Below, piece after piece: positions 46,583 through 58,562 of a stretch of DNA of 64,000 nt (its first letter is position 1; each line of letters opens with the position of its first letter). Both the position numbers and the translations under genes were made by a program. The notes under the pieces are model-generated. The model made no database searches and was not told the DNA's origin. It worked only from the letters and a program-made list of their open reading frames with translations. This stretch comes from Aulostomus chinensis (Eukaryota > Chordata > Actinopteri > Syngnathiformes > Aulostomidae): contig JBBMOA010000016.1 in NCBI GenBank assembly GCA_037954235.1, positions 997,001-1,061,000 on the forward strand, written 5' to 3'.

Positions 46583-47560
46583 TAGACTACTTTTGTAGTC
46601 CAACGAGACGTTAGCATGTCAGGGGCGAGGCGCTTTTGTAGTCCAACGGGACGTTAGCATGTCAGGGGCAAGGCGCTTTTGTAGTCCAACGGGACGTTAG
46701 CATGTCAGGGGCGAGGTGCTATTGTAGTCCAACGGGACGTTAGCATGTCAGGGGTGAGGTGCTATTGTAGTCCAACGGGACATTAGCATGTCAGGGGCGA
46801 GGTGCTTTTGTAGTCCAACAGGACGTTAGCATGTCAGGGGTGACGTGCTATTGTAGTCCAACGAGACGTTAGCATGTCAGGGGTGAGGTGCTTTTGTAGT
46901 CCAACGGGACGTTAGCATGTCAGGGGTGAGGTGCTATTGTAGTCCAACGGGACGTTAGCATGTCAGGGGTGAGGTGCTATTGTAGTCCAACAGGACGTTA
47001 GCATGTCAGGGGTGAGGTGCTATTGTAGTCCAACGGGACGTTAGCATGTCAGGGGTGAGGTGCTATTGTAGTCCAACAGGACGTTAGCAAGTCAGGGGTG
47101 AGGTGCTATTGTAGTCCAACGGGACGTTAGCATGTAAGGGGTGACGTGCTATTGTAGTCCAACGGGACGTTAGCATGTCAGGGGTGAGGTGCTTTTGTAG
47201 TCCAACGGGACGTTAGCATGTCAGGGGCGAGGCGCTTTTGTAGTTCAACGAGATGTTAGCATGTCAGGGGCGAGGTGCTTTTGTAGTCCAACGGGACGTT
47301 AGCATGTCAGGGGCGAGGTGCTTTTGTAGTCCAACGAGATGTTAGCATGTCAGGGGTGAGGTGCTTTTGTAGTCCAACGGGACGTTAGCATGTCAGGGGC
47401 GAGGTGCTATTGTAGTCCAACGAGACGTTAGCATGTCAGGGGTGAGGTAATTTTGTAGTCCAACGGGACATTAGCATGTCAGGGGTGAGCTGCTTTTGTA
47501 GTCCAACGGGACGTTAGCATGTCAGAGGTCAGGCACTTTTGTAGTCCAACGGGATGTTGG
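46583..47560 (+). repeat. 43-bp minisatellite (about 23 copies)
   Basis: Units repeat 43 bp apart (TTTTGTAGTC at 46591 and 46634, and so on). Each contains TTGTAGTCCAACGGGACG, TTAGCATGTCAGGGG and GAGGTGC. Variant sites are limited and shared between units: CTTTTG/CTATTG, CGGG/CGAG/CAGG and GGCGAGG/GGTGAGG. The last units on the right are more diverged. The repeats are contiguous with no unique spacers, so this is not a CRISPR. Confidence 0.97.
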
Positions 47561-48820
47561 TGTGTATGGGACTGTTACAAAAGGAATCTGGGGCAGCCAT
47601 GTTATTTGGGGTAAAATGGCCGCGCCAGTATTTCATACTCCCACATAGGATACCTTTGGTAGTAACCTCAAGTACATCCTGAATGAGTTAACTCTCCCCC
47701 CTCAGGTGCTCCTGAAGAGACGCTGATCTCTGACCGTGTGGTAAGACGCCAGCTCAACCCTGAACCCGCCGGCTCCCTCATATTGGCTCTCTTAGCTCTT
47801 TAATAACTGGAAAACATCCCTGAGCTCCTTTTAAATTTTAAGGCTGAAGTTATTCAGGTGCGACAAGCTGGAGGTAGAATCTGCTGCTCCACCATATCAG
47901 CCCTAAGTGTTGTGTTACAGGCTGAAACCGTAGCTCTTCTCAGGGGCCATTAGGTCCTCATATTGAACTATCAGCAGGTGAAATGGATCTACTGAGCCTG
48001 CTGAGATTTTAATAGCACCACTCTTTTAGACACATCCGGCCAAAACCGCTAATGCTGCTCCGACGGCAGCAAGTACACTGTAAAAAGCTAAGTTCTGCCC
48101 AGAGTATTTGTATTACTGCTTACACCTGAAGTACAGCAAAATCATGTAACCAGGAGCATCACAATAAGATAAATGTTATTAATGCTTTTTCCCCAGAAAT
48201 CTGAAGTCAGTTTTATTCACTGCACTGGAAAATATTTCACTAAACAAAATGCAGTGTCACAAAGAGGTTGGATACTTATCAGATGAATATTTCGCACAAA
48301 AGGTGTAATTTGTTTCTAAATGAGGTGTTTGGAGACGATCAAGATGGTTTTTCAATCCTGCATCACTTCTTCGTGACTCCAGAATGCAGAAAGAGCTGCT
48401 ACGTATATTAGCTTGAGGCTAATGGAGACTGACGGCTAACAGCAACCAAACTGTCCGAAAACGTCCATTTCCAAACTCTCCAGGTCATCCAGTGACAGAT
48501 GAAATTCACGTTCAGACTCAAGCAAACAGGAAGGCGCCGGAGCTCGTGCTCAGTGGCAGCAGATTAAGTTCCAGAACTTTGATTTGGCAGTAAAGACAAC
48601 CGCAGAACCAACAGCGAGGCTGAGACGCTCGCAGCTGGGCTCCACTGCAGGACGAGTCTCCTCTGCAGGGGAGGCTGCTGCCGCACGCCAGCCGCTCCCA
48701 TTAAGACACACAACGATTGTATGTGCTGTAGTTGGAGGAGATAAATCAGCAGCTGAATAATTCACCAGCAAGGAGGAGGGCAGCACTGCAACATTACAGT
48801 GACAACAGAGAATGGAAAGT
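47561..48820. other. Unique sequence, nothing recognised
   Basis: No gene supported. Confidence 0.4.
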
Positions 48821-49285
48821 CCTCTCCCTCTCTGTCCGTCTCTCTCTCTGCCTCTCTCTCTGTCCACCTCTCGCTCGGTCTCTCTCTCTCTGTCCGCCTC
48901 TCTCTCAGTCTCTCTCTCTCTCTGTCCATCTCTCTCTGTCCGTCTCTCTCTCTCTCTGTCCACCTCTCTCTCGGTCTCTCTCTGTCCATCTCTCTCTCTG
49001 TCCGTCTCTCTCTCTCTCTCTGTCAACCTCTCTCTCAGTCTCTCTCTCTCTGTCTGTCTCTCTCTCTCTGTCTGACTCTCGCTCTGTCTGTCTCTCTCTC
49101 TGTCTCTCTCTCTCTCTCCGCCTCTCTCTGTCCGTCTCTCTCTCTCCCTCTGTCCGTCTCTCTCTGTCCACCTCTCTCTGTCTGTCTCTCTCTCCCTCTG
49201 TCCGTCTCTCTCTGTCTGTCTCTCTCCCTCTGTTTGTCTCTCTCTGTCTGTCTCTCTCATGGTCTCTGTCTCTCTCTCTCTGGCT
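48821..49285 (+). repeat. Pyrimidine tract, CTCTCTGTC-type array
   Basis: About 465 bp is nearly pure C/T on the plus strand, built from (CT)n blocks separated by GTC, CGCC or CACC. Long frames on both strands (305 codons minus, 231 plus) are low-complexity Arg/Glu or Ser/Leu translations, not genes. Polypurine-polypyrimidine DNA of this length can form triplex (H-) DNA. Confidence 0.9.
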
Positions 49286-50035
49286 TCCTCCTGCACCGTC
49301 GCCGGCTCCATCTGTCTCCAGACCTCGTCTCTCTTTCTCTCTCCAGCTGCCTGAAAAGGGAAGCACGCTGCTCCCCTCAGACACACACAAACAAGACGCC
49401 CCGTCATGTGTTTGTGAATCAAGCTAAACTTCTGACGTCCCTCCAGTGATGGTTGTATTCTTGTCATGGTCCTATTTCAGTTTTCGGAGCTCACAGACTG
49501 AGAGAGATGTTCAGATGAGGCTAAAATCTGCAGCAACTAAGAGGAATCTTCCCTCGACTAGAATCCCACGCAGCTCAGTTTCTCTGGTGCTGGGCCAAAA
49601 GGTCAACGTTCAGGACTTTAATCTCAACAGTCAGATCTTTGGCTCCCGCTCATCTTCGTGGAAATATAAAGTCTGGCTGAAGCCTTGAGACAGACAGAAC
49701 ATGTTTGAGCTCCTTCCTGCACATCCAGACACATCCAGCTACCCACAGGCAACGTTACGACCCAGGGTTACTGTCGTTACAGTGCGGTGGATTCATCTCA
49801 CTCTCCTGTGTAGGTGTAATGGTGATGCAGCGCCCTGTGGTTGGCCGCTCAAACCTAAGCTGACTTCCCTTCACCTCCAGCTCTTCTTCAGCCCGCCAGC
49901 CACTGAGAGTTTCAGGAAGTTGCTGTGTGCATGCAAATGTAGGCACTGCATGCAGAGCAAACTCCATCACAAACTGCAACTTGTTTCCTTCATCCCAAAA
50001 CGAGTCCAGGGGTCAGAAAACACCAGCGCGTCAAG
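49286..50035. other. Unique sequence, no gene supported
   Basis: The frames at 49446 and 49701 (plus) have no domain. Confidence 0.4.
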
Positions 50036-50225
50036 TCAGCAGTTAGCACTGTTGCACGGCAGGTCGCGGGTTCGAGCCCCGGCCGTCCCAGGTCCCATCT
50101 GTGCATCGGTGTTAGCACCCCTGCCAGCTAGCCTGAGATCACGCCACACGTGGCTGGTTACATCCAGATGAAGAATTTCATTGTATCTATGTTTAGCGAC
50201 ATAAGACTTGTAGACACAAAGATGT
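50036..50225 (+). mobile_element. tRNA-headed SINE fragment
   Basis: GCAGTTAGCACTGTTGC followed by GCGGGTTCGAGCCCCGGC forms a tRNA-like head. GGTTCGAGCCC at 50069-50079 is a perfect RNA polymerase III B box. The sequence ends with GAAGAATTTCATTGTAT, like the LINE-derived tails of fish SINEs. It does not fold into a complete tRNA (no acceptor stem or anticodon arm), so it is a SINE remnant, not a tRNA gene. It retains the ancestral B box that the SINEs at 56 and 62.7 kb have lost. Confidence 0.6.
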
Positions 50226-53200
50226 CTGACAGCCGTTAAATCCAGCCGGATGATCAATAATCCACACACACTTGGATTGGAGATAGAAGCCAACTGGAAA
50301 ACGTCAGCTTTGGTGAACGCAGTGACACAAACGTTCCTCCAGACAACTTCAGACGGATGAGTGACACCTGCAGCCTCTCTGTCGTCACTCACATTCTGCT
50401 TCAAACGGTTAAAACGCAGCTGTTGTTCTTTTCTCAGCTTTTTGTCTAAAAAGTGAAAAAAAAATCAAAGTGACTGACACTCGTACAAAAACACATGAAG
50501 CTAAAGCTGCAAGCTGTGTTCTTCGCTCTTCTACGTTCCACGCCTGCATGTTCACGGAGAGGAAGCTCCGTTAGCGGCAGGCAACTTTGAGCTGGTGGGG
50601 GAGGCAATAAACCTCAGGGCTGAACTTGGATTCATACTGTGCAGGCGGGCTTTCATGAGAATGTGCGTGTGTGCCTATGTGTGAGCGGTCACGTCCGGAA
50701 CTCCTGCAGCACGCCAACATACTCACTCGCTCACGCCAAAATCAGACGGGAGACGTCAGCAGAAACAACAGGTTGAAGCTCAGATGAAGCAGTGAAATTA
50801 TTCAGTCGCTCTCATCTCTGCCGCGCGTGTCCTTCACTTCAGCTGCTGGTAAGAAAAACGCATCACATCCTCAATACCTCCCACGGTCAAAGATGCTCTG
50901 TTTGCACAGATCATCAACGGCTTCCAATGCTTTCCTACTTGAAGACATTCATACATCCGTGATTTAGATCCGTTTGCTCAACAACAAAACGCCTCGCAGC
51001 AAACATTTAGGAACGGCACTCACCGGGGAATCGAGCTGAACGGTCATCAAATGTCAGCCTGAATCATCATTCAAGCTCAAAACACACAATTATTTGCAAC
51101 ATCACTGCACAAGTGTTGCTGAAATGATCGATTTCTTTTGTTCCTGCATTTTGACGACCGGCGGTTTTCACGCCAGTGTGTGTTGCTTTTGTAATTGTGT
51201 GCATTTTTCTTGATATCCATGCAAAAAGACTCACAGAAACTTGTTTATCATGTTGCAATATTTCACACAAAAACTGTAAATACGACCTGTCCAGCACACT
51301 GCAGCACCACGAAGAATCTGACCCCCCCAGCAGGACATAAATACCCTGCCATCCCAGCCAGCCACTCCAGGCTCTGAAGGCCACAGGCAATCAGACGATG
51401 ACGACGACGCAATCTTTTCCGCCAAATACAAACTTTTGAATTCTTTGGATTTTACGTGAAACGTTGTGGCCTTGACATCTTGAAACGGAACGTTCACCTT
51501 CGGTCACCAGAACTGTGGAAGGGCGTGGAGGAGCCGGCAGCACACGGCGTGAGCAGCAGAACACAGTTGAGTGACATCATTGATGCTTCGATAAGCCTCC
51601 CCACACCCACTCACCGCCAGTGTGTGTGTGTGTGTGTGTGTTAATAGCTCCCTCTGCTACATTTAGGAGTGTGCTCTAATCAGACGAGAGCGGCAGGTTC
51701 ACTGCTGCGCTGTGAGAACACCACAGCAATTAACACAGCAAACTTCAGTGTGACTAATTAGCAGAGTCAAATCTGAGATCGTAATGATCATAATTACGAT
51801 CACTGATCACAGCTTTGTGTTGGAGGCCTATTAAGTAAATGCATAGATTCCCCAGTCTGGTAGAAACAAAAGTAAACAGCCACAAATGTGGTTTTATCTG
51901 CTCCTTCAGCAGCAGAATGCAATCAACTAGGAATGATTCACAGGTCCAGAACGGTCCTGCTGCGCTGTCCCGGTCCTGTGTCCCGGTCCTGTGTCCCGGA
52001 TCTGTGTCCATTCAGTCACAACTGAGTTCGTTGGTTAGACGTTCCAACAGCCATGTGGGAGGGTGATCATGTGACCTGTTGCTTGGATGTTCTCCTCTTT
52101 CCTGAGGTTGTCTATCAGCTGCCTAACTTGTTTCAGCTCCTTTGACTCATCACATGACTCGTCACATGACTCCATGCATGCCTTGTGGATTATATTTTTT
52201 CACACCAGCTCGGTCCTCTGAGATGCACCTCACATCCTCTTGAGGGATGTTACATAATGTGGATCCAGCGAGTCAAATGCTGTAACGCCGAACGGCGTTT
52301 TCATCAGCCGTCGCTCACACAAACACGGCCAGCAGAGCGAGGAGGACACGCCTCCCACCCGAACCCGCACAATCAGCTGCAGTAACTTTCATAGATTTGA
52401 GGAAACTGTGCAATATTCTGCCTTCATACAGTTTAGTGTGTCAAAATGTGACCTGAAAATTGTTCTGACACAGAAGAATTGTGGCTAGAGGATGAGCCAT
52501 GGAGGTGGAAATGAGACTCCTCACATGCTCTAATCTGACGTGACCAGCCGCCGCTCCCACACGGTGACACGGACCTACGACTTTTACCCAGAATGCACTT
52601 TTTGCTGCTCTCTCCAGGGTAGCAGTGCTTGCTTGGTTCCCTCGGTCTGTTATTCAAACTATCGTCTACTCAGGGATTCTGACGCTTGAAGTTGGTTTAC
52701 TTTGTTCTGTCACCAGAGCTCAAACGTGAATCAAAGCCCTGAGTTCATCGCCTGCATTCATGAGGGAGGGTGCGAAGGCTGAAAAATGCTTCAGAAATGA
52801 AAACCCTCAGCGTGATGAGTGAGTCCGTCTGCTTCCAGGGCCAGCCTGGAGAGCATGAAGATGAATGTAGCATCATTCGATCCACCGAGGTCAGATAATC
52901 AGCTGTGCGCCGGGTCAGGTGGGAACTTGGCAGGTTTTATCAGAACCACCCTGGTGGAACAACAGGAACAGCAGCAGGAGAGTAAGTTCTCCAGCGAAGG
53001 ACAAACACAAACGTGAAGATGGTTTCAGCTAAAACCAGAAGAGCAATCAGACAGTGAGGACCTCCACGCTGGCCCGTTCCATATTTCCTGACCTACACAA
53101 GCGTCTGTGCAGGTCACATGGTGAAGCCGTCACAACAACAGAACTTCCACAAGAAGACACCAACTCCAGACGCACACTCCGAGTGAAGGAGTACCGTCCA

Positions 53201-54479
53201 AGGGTTGCCGCTGGAGCGCCACCAACATTGCCACGTCTGTATCAGAAGGTGCGTCTGATAATCCAACCAGAATACAGCGTAACATTGGAATATCAGCGAG
53301 TATTTCACCGCCATGCGTGAGGAGGATCAGCAGCTTCTGTAACATGAAGCACACACGTCTCTAAGCCTTCAGAACAGAAGCCACTCATGCGTGTGTGTGT
53401 GTGTGTGTAAGTGTGTGTTGAGGAGCACTGGTTTAATGAAGCAGAAACTTTAATAAGGACTTTACAGGGCAGATATTTGCTTCTTTGCCTCGTGCCGCTG
53501 CTCTCATCACGCGTACCTGCACACACCATTTAATCTAAATCCTACCCAGGTTGAGCAGTCAAGGGGGGAGCGGGGAAAGGCGGAGGAACTTGTAATGACT
53601 ACTGGGACGTATATTAACCGCCACAATGGGACACCCACTTTCATCTTCCCCTGCGCTTCTTCAGGGTCGCTCGGGCAGTCGCTCTCCCTCTGAGCCCTCA
53701 AGCTCTGAGGCTAGCAGTCTGGACGGTAGAGAGGACGTGGACTCAGACAACAGCTGAAAAGATGTTGAAGTCAACATGGCGACGCTTGTGCGTCATAAGA
53801 GGTCTGATGTCATCTGGAGCAACCACCACCTCTACGTCCCGATTACTCAGAAGGTCGAATCACACAAAATCTTCCACCTCTTCTCTGGCATGTGCCCACA
53901 ATGAGGGATATTTAATAATAATCAATAATCCAGTATGGCTGCCGCAGAGTTTGCCACCTAAACAATCCGGCCACACCGAATCACGTGAAGCTTGGCACGA
54001 GTGAAATTCATCTCTGGTCAGAGTGGACATGAACGGCGAGCAGCGGCGGTTCCAGGGGACGGAGAGGTCTGCTGCACGCCAGCGAGCTCATAATAAAACC
54101 AAGCCAACCCAGGAATGCAGCTTCAGCCACAGCCTCCATCTTTGTCCAGTTGGGTTTTTTAGAACAAATGAGGGGAGGATGACAGGAGAGCTGGACAGAG
54201 TGATCACACCTCCATCACACCTCCATCACACCTCCATCCCGCTGGCAGGCGTTGCTTTGTTTCTGGAGCACCATTTGAACAGGATTTTGTTCCTTGTTAT
54301 TCTCTGGTTCTATTCAGGTGTTCACCTCTGCAGAGTCTTGGAGGGTAAGAGCCACACAGAGTGAGGGAGGGGGAGGAGAAGAGACACAGGGTGGGAGGAT
54401 TGTAACCGCAGTGGGGGAGCTTGTCTGCATCTCTCACTGAGATAACCTGTAAGATCGGGGGGGGGGGTGTGGCTTCCTT
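50226..54479. other. Unique sequence, no gene supported
   Basis: Short GT runs at 51621-51641 and 53390-53419. All frames are under about 125 codons without recognisable domains. An 11-base G run lies at 54457-54467. Confidence 0.4.
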
Positions 54480-54517
54480 GAGACACATCAATGCTCAGTG
54501 GAGCATTGATGTGTCTC
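54480..54517. repeat. Perfect 17-bp inverted repeat with 4-base loop
   Basis: GAGACACATCAATGCTC at 54480-54496 is exactly complementary to 54501-54517, around the loop AGTG. It is not part of any simple repeat here. Confidence 0.9.
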
Positions 54518-54560
54518 CGTCCAGCTGAGAGCAAAGAGATAGAGGAGCTATCTGCTAACC

Positions 54561-54581
54561 GGGGGGTGGGGGTTGGGGTGG
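54561..54581 (+). repeat. G-quadruplex-prone tract
   Basis: Four G runs separated by one or two T (six G, T, five G, TT, four G, T, two G). Confidence 0.7.
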
Positions 54582-54716
54582 CCATGAGTCAAAGACGAAG
54601 AAGAGATGGCGGACGAGGCTGAGTGAGGCAGAGACAGAAGGCGGGACAAAGAGGAGAGAGCGTCGCTGCAGCACAGAAAGACTCCGTCTGATAATTCCTC
54701 TGATGTCCACTGAAAG

Positions 54717-55690
54717 AATAAAACACACACCTGTCCCTCCATCAGGGGTCCAAACACACACCTGTCCCTCCATCAGGGGTCCAAACGCACACCTGTCCCT
54801 CCTTCAGGGGTCCAAACACACACCTGTCCCTCCTTCAGGGGTCCAAACACACACCTGTCCCTCCTTCAGGGGTCCAAACACACACCTGTCCCTCCTTCAG
54901 GGGTCCAAACGCACACATGTCCCTCCATCAGGGGTCCAAACGCACACCTGTCCCTCCATCAGGGGTCCAAACGCACACCTGTCCCTCCATCAGGGGTCCA
55001 AACGCACACCTGTCCCTCCATCAGGGGTCCAAACACACACCTGTCCCTCCATCAGGGGTCCAAACGCACACCTGTCCCTCCTTCAGGGGTCCAAACACAC
55101 ACCTGTCCCTCCTTCAGGGGTCCAAACACACACCTGTCCCTCCTTCAGGGGTCCAAACGCACACATGTCCCTCCATCAGGGGTCCAAACGCACACCTGTC
55201 CCTCCTTCAGGGGTCCAAACACACACCTGTCCCTCCTTCAGGGGTCCAAACACACACCTGTCCCTCCTTCAGGGGTTCATACACACACAGCTGTCCCTCC
55301 TTCAGGGGTCCAAACAGACACCTGTCCCTTCTTCAGGGGTACAAACGCACACCTGTCCCTCCATCAGGGGTCCAAACGCACACCTGTCCCTCCTTCAGGG
55401 GTCCAAACACACACCTGTCCCTTCATCAGGGGTCCAAACACACACCTGTCCCTCCTTCAGGGGTCCAAACACATACCTGTCCCTTCATCAGGGGTCCATA
55501 CACACACCTGTCCCTCCATCAGGGGTCCATACACACACCTGTCCCTCCTTCAGGGGTCCAAACACACACCTGTCCCTCCTTCAGGGGTCCAAACACATAC
55601 CTGTCCCTTCATCAGGGGTCCAAACACACACCTTTCCCTCCTTCAGAGGTCCAAACAAACACCTGTCCCTCCTTCAGGGGTCCAAACTGG
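54717..55690 (+). repeat. 31-bp minisatellite (about 31 copies)
   Basis: Units repeat 31 bp apart, each with CACACCTGTCCCTCCTTCAG then GGGTCCAAACA. The main variants are CCTTCAG/CCATCAG and ACACAC/GCACAC. Because no unit contains a stop, all three plus frames stay open and give a 342-codon frame (54703-55731). It is a repeat artefact. Confidence 0.97.
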
Positions 55691-56020
55691 GAACCTTGGA
55701 GGTCTCCCAGGTCTCGTTTGCTTTGTGTTAACATGTAATGTGATTTTACGTGTAAATACATTCTGAATAAGATAAACACTTTTTATTTTTAAAGGCGTTT
55801 TCTTTCAAGATTTCTGATTTTTTATTATTCATTTTTGTTTATTTAATAATTTTCGTGTCACTTTTTTCCAGATGGTCAGGTTATTTCCTCATGGCCCTCT
55901 GCTGTTTTTTATGCTAATAAATGAATTTGATGAGGACAATTTAATTATTCATATCTTATGGCTTCAAAAATATTACTGACTTGCCAGATAATTTGAACAA
56001 AAATAAATACTTTGATACTT
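55691..56020. other. AT-rich unique sequence
   Basis: Strongly AT-rich with several T-rich and AATAAA-like stretches. No gene recognised. Confidence 0.5.
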
Positions 56021-56645
56021 AGACAGACAACCATTGGCCTACGGTCAATTTAGAGTCTGGATTAACCTGGTCCCTCTTGATGTCTTTGGACTGTGGAGGA
56101 AGCTGGAGTACCAGAGAGAACCCAGCAGGAACAGGGAGAACATGGAGACTCACCCAGAAAGACCCCGTGCTGCAGCCGGGGCTCCACCCACAACCCTCTT
56201 GATGGGGGCCACAGGGAGGACCACTGCTCCACCCACAACCTTCTTGCTGGGGGCCACAGGGAGGACCACTGCTCCACCCACAACCTTCTTGCTGGGGGCC
56301 ACAGGGAGGACCACTGCTCCACCCACAACCTTCTTGCTGGGGGCCACAGGGAGGACCACTGCTCCACCCTCAACCTTCTTGATGGGGGCCACAGGGAGGA
56401 CCACTGCTTCACCCACAACCTTCTTGCTGGGGGCCACAGGGAGGACCCCTGCTTCACCCTCAACCTTCTTGATGGGGGCCACAGGGAGGACCCCTGCTTC
56501 ACCCTCAACCTTCTTGATGGGGGCCACAGGGAGGACCACTGCTCCACCCACAACCTTCTTGCTGGGGGCCACAGGGAGGACCTCTGCTCCACCCACAACC
56601 TTCTTGCTGGGGGGCCACAGTGAGGACCACTGCTCCACCGGGCTA
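56021..56645 (-). mobile_element. SINE with internal 45-bp tandem array, minus strand
   Basis: Read on the minus strand it begins GCCCGGTGGAGCAGTGGTCC, runs through the array, then GGAGCCCCGGCTGCAGCACG, CATGTTCTCCCTGTTCC, TCCACAGTCCAAAGACATCA and ACTCTAAATTGACCGTAGG, and is cut off near 56021 after GTTGTCTGTCT. The body matches the widespread fish SINE-like repeat. Its 3' part (GGGATAGACTCCAG and tail) is missing. The array (56181-56632) has ten 45-bp units. Confidence 0.85.
56181..56632 (-). repeat. 45-bp tandem array inside the minus-strand SINE (10 copies)
   Basis: Unit starts (GCTCCACCCACAACC or close variants) fall at 56181, 56226, 56271, 56316 and so on. Variant types CTTGCTGG/CTTGATGG and GCTCC/GCTTC recur between units. 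45 is divisible by 3, so stop-free frames occur on both strands (up to 205 codons) without coding meaning. Confidence 0.97.
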
Positions 56646-57022
56646 ACATGAATACATGAACTCAAATATTTAGAAGACTTATATTTTATCAAATCATCAA
56701 ATAAATAAAAAGGTATTTCTCTATTTCCTGCTAAAACTTTTTTCCCATTGTACGGTAATTAGATGCCGTTTTTTTCGTAGGATTGTTGAAACTGAGTACT
56801 ACCAACAAACACGTCCTCTACCTGTGTGCTCTTGGGCCACCATCAGGAAAACACACAATCCTGCGACATGAGATGAAAACACTTCTTTCATGTCCTTGTG
56901 TGTGTCGCAATTAGACACGTGGACCTTCCCATGACTAAAACATGGATCTGGATCATCTGGAATAGGCCTCTATTCTTCTTAGTAAAAATTAATGGAGAGT
57001 AGAGAAGGAAGGCTGAGAGAGA

Positions 57023-57057
<35 letters not shown>

Positions 57058-57689
57058 CTCAGATCTGGGTTTGGACCAGGACCAGGTCTCTCTCAGTATA
57101 GGGTCCAAGGCTGGTTTAGCTGCCATGTTCTCTCGTTCCCTCCGTTGCCCCTCCTGCTCTCTTATTAAAGATAATGCTGTGTCGCTACGCTAGCCACAGA
57201 AATGCATTTGTCATTAAAAAATAAAGCAACTGGGAATTAGTGGCTTCAGTCTTGTGCCACTGCATTGTTCAGAGCTTCAGACCTCATTACATCCCACAAC
57301 CCTGTGATGCTCTGCTGGATCCATACTCAATTATGAAGGCTTCATGCTTTATTTTAGGGCTTTTAATCATTTATGTTTTATTTCTATCATTTTCTAATAA
57401 GCGTACATGTTCTCATGGCTACACGTCTCCATCTTTCATGAGGAACACTGCGCTCCCCTGACCGGATCATCAACAAGGTGAAGTTTGTGGGTTTTATATC
57501 TCCGGTGTCTGACCAGAAGGTTTCAATAAAGTTGGCTGGAATCAACGTCAACATCTCTTTGAGTTGAACGCTGATGTCACTCAGGCTCACCTGACTGGAC
57601 CCTGGAAGCGGCGTCCACCTGCTCAGACATTCACCCTCGTCACTACCATCCATTACAACGTCCCACGATGTGTGCTCATGAGGACATCC
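56646..57689. other. Unique sequence with a (GA)n run
   Basis: (GA)n with one C interruption lies at 57014-57058. No gene supported; the frames at 57240 and 57387 have no domain. Confidence 0.5.
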
Positions 57690-58480
57690 ATCATCCATCC
57701 ATCATCCATCCATCCATCCATCAATTATCCATCCATCAATCATCCATCCATCCATCCATCCATCCATCCATCCATCATCCATCCATCCATCCATCCATCA
57801 TCCATCCATCAATTATCCATCCATCATCCATCTATCCATCCATCATCCATCCATCAATTATCCATCCATCATCCATCCATCCATTATCCATCCATCATCC
57901 ATCCATCCATCAATTATCCATCCATCATCCATCCATCCATCAATTATCCATCCATCATCCATCCATCCATCAATTATCCATCCATCATCCATCCATCCAT
58001 CCATCAATTATCCATCCATCATCCATCTATCCATCCATCCATCCATCCATTATCCATCCATCATCCATCCATCGTCCATCCATCCATTATCCATCCATCC
58101 ATCATCCATCCATCGTCCATCCTTCATCCATCCATCCATCATCCATCCATCCATCATCCATCCATCCATCCATCATCCATCAATCCATCATCCATCCATC
58201 CATCAATCACCCATCCATCATCAATCCATCATCCATCCATCAATCCATCATCCATCATCCATTCTTCATCCATCAACCATCATCAATCCATCCATCATCC
58301 ATCCATCCATCATCCATTCATCCATCAATCAACCATCAATCCATCCATCCATCCATCGTCCATCCATCATCCATCATCCATTCATCCATCATCCATCATC
58401 CATCAATCAACCATCAATCCATCCATCCATCGTCCATCCATCATCCATCATCATCATCCATCAATCCATCATCCATTTTC
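57690..58480 (-). repeat. Expanded (CATC)n / (GATG)n tail of a SINE
   Basis: About 790 bp of CATC tetramers with CAAT and CATCATC interruptions. It directly abuts the 3' end of a minus-strand SINE fragment whose normal tail is a short (GGAT)n, so it is an expanded retroposon tail. The long Ile/His/Pro/Ser frames (up to 311 codons) are artefacts of the repeat. Confidence 0.93.
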
Positions 58481-58562
58481 TATACTGCATATCCATTAGG
58501 GTCAAGGGGGTGGAGCCTATCCCAGCTGACAGTGGGTGGGAGGCGGGGTTAACCCTTGATGG
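58481..58562 (-). mobile_element. 5'-truncated SINE 3' end, minus strand
   Basis: On the minus strand it reads GGTTAACCCCGCCTCCCACC, then GTCAGCTGGGATAGGCTCCA, CCTTGACCCTAATGGATATG and TATAGAAAATGGATG, the 3' portion of the same SINE-like family as at 62.7 kb, followed by its tail array at lower coordinates. It lacks the 5' two thirds. Confidence 0.8.

Noticed and set aside
46583..47560. CRISPR-like regular repeats
   Set aside because: The 43-bp repeats are contiguous with no unique spacers and the context is eukaryotic; it is a minisatellite.
48550..49467. 305-codon Arg/Glu-rich minus-strand frame resembling a charged coiled coil
   Set aside because: It is the (GA)n-type complement of a pyrimidine tract. 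The charged pattern is composition, not homology.
50041..50100. tRNA gene suggested by a perfect B box
   Set aside because: No acceptor stem, D arm or anticodon arm can be drawn around it. The head and tail match a tRNA-derived SINE.
54703..55738. 342- and 273-codon proline/serine-rich frames on the plus strand
   Set aside because: They are translations of the 31-bp minisatellite, open in all three plus frames because the unit has no stop codon.
57564..58552. Ile/His/Pro/Ser-rich frames of about 300 codons
   Set aside because: (CATC)n tetramers read in overlapping frames; no coding evidence.
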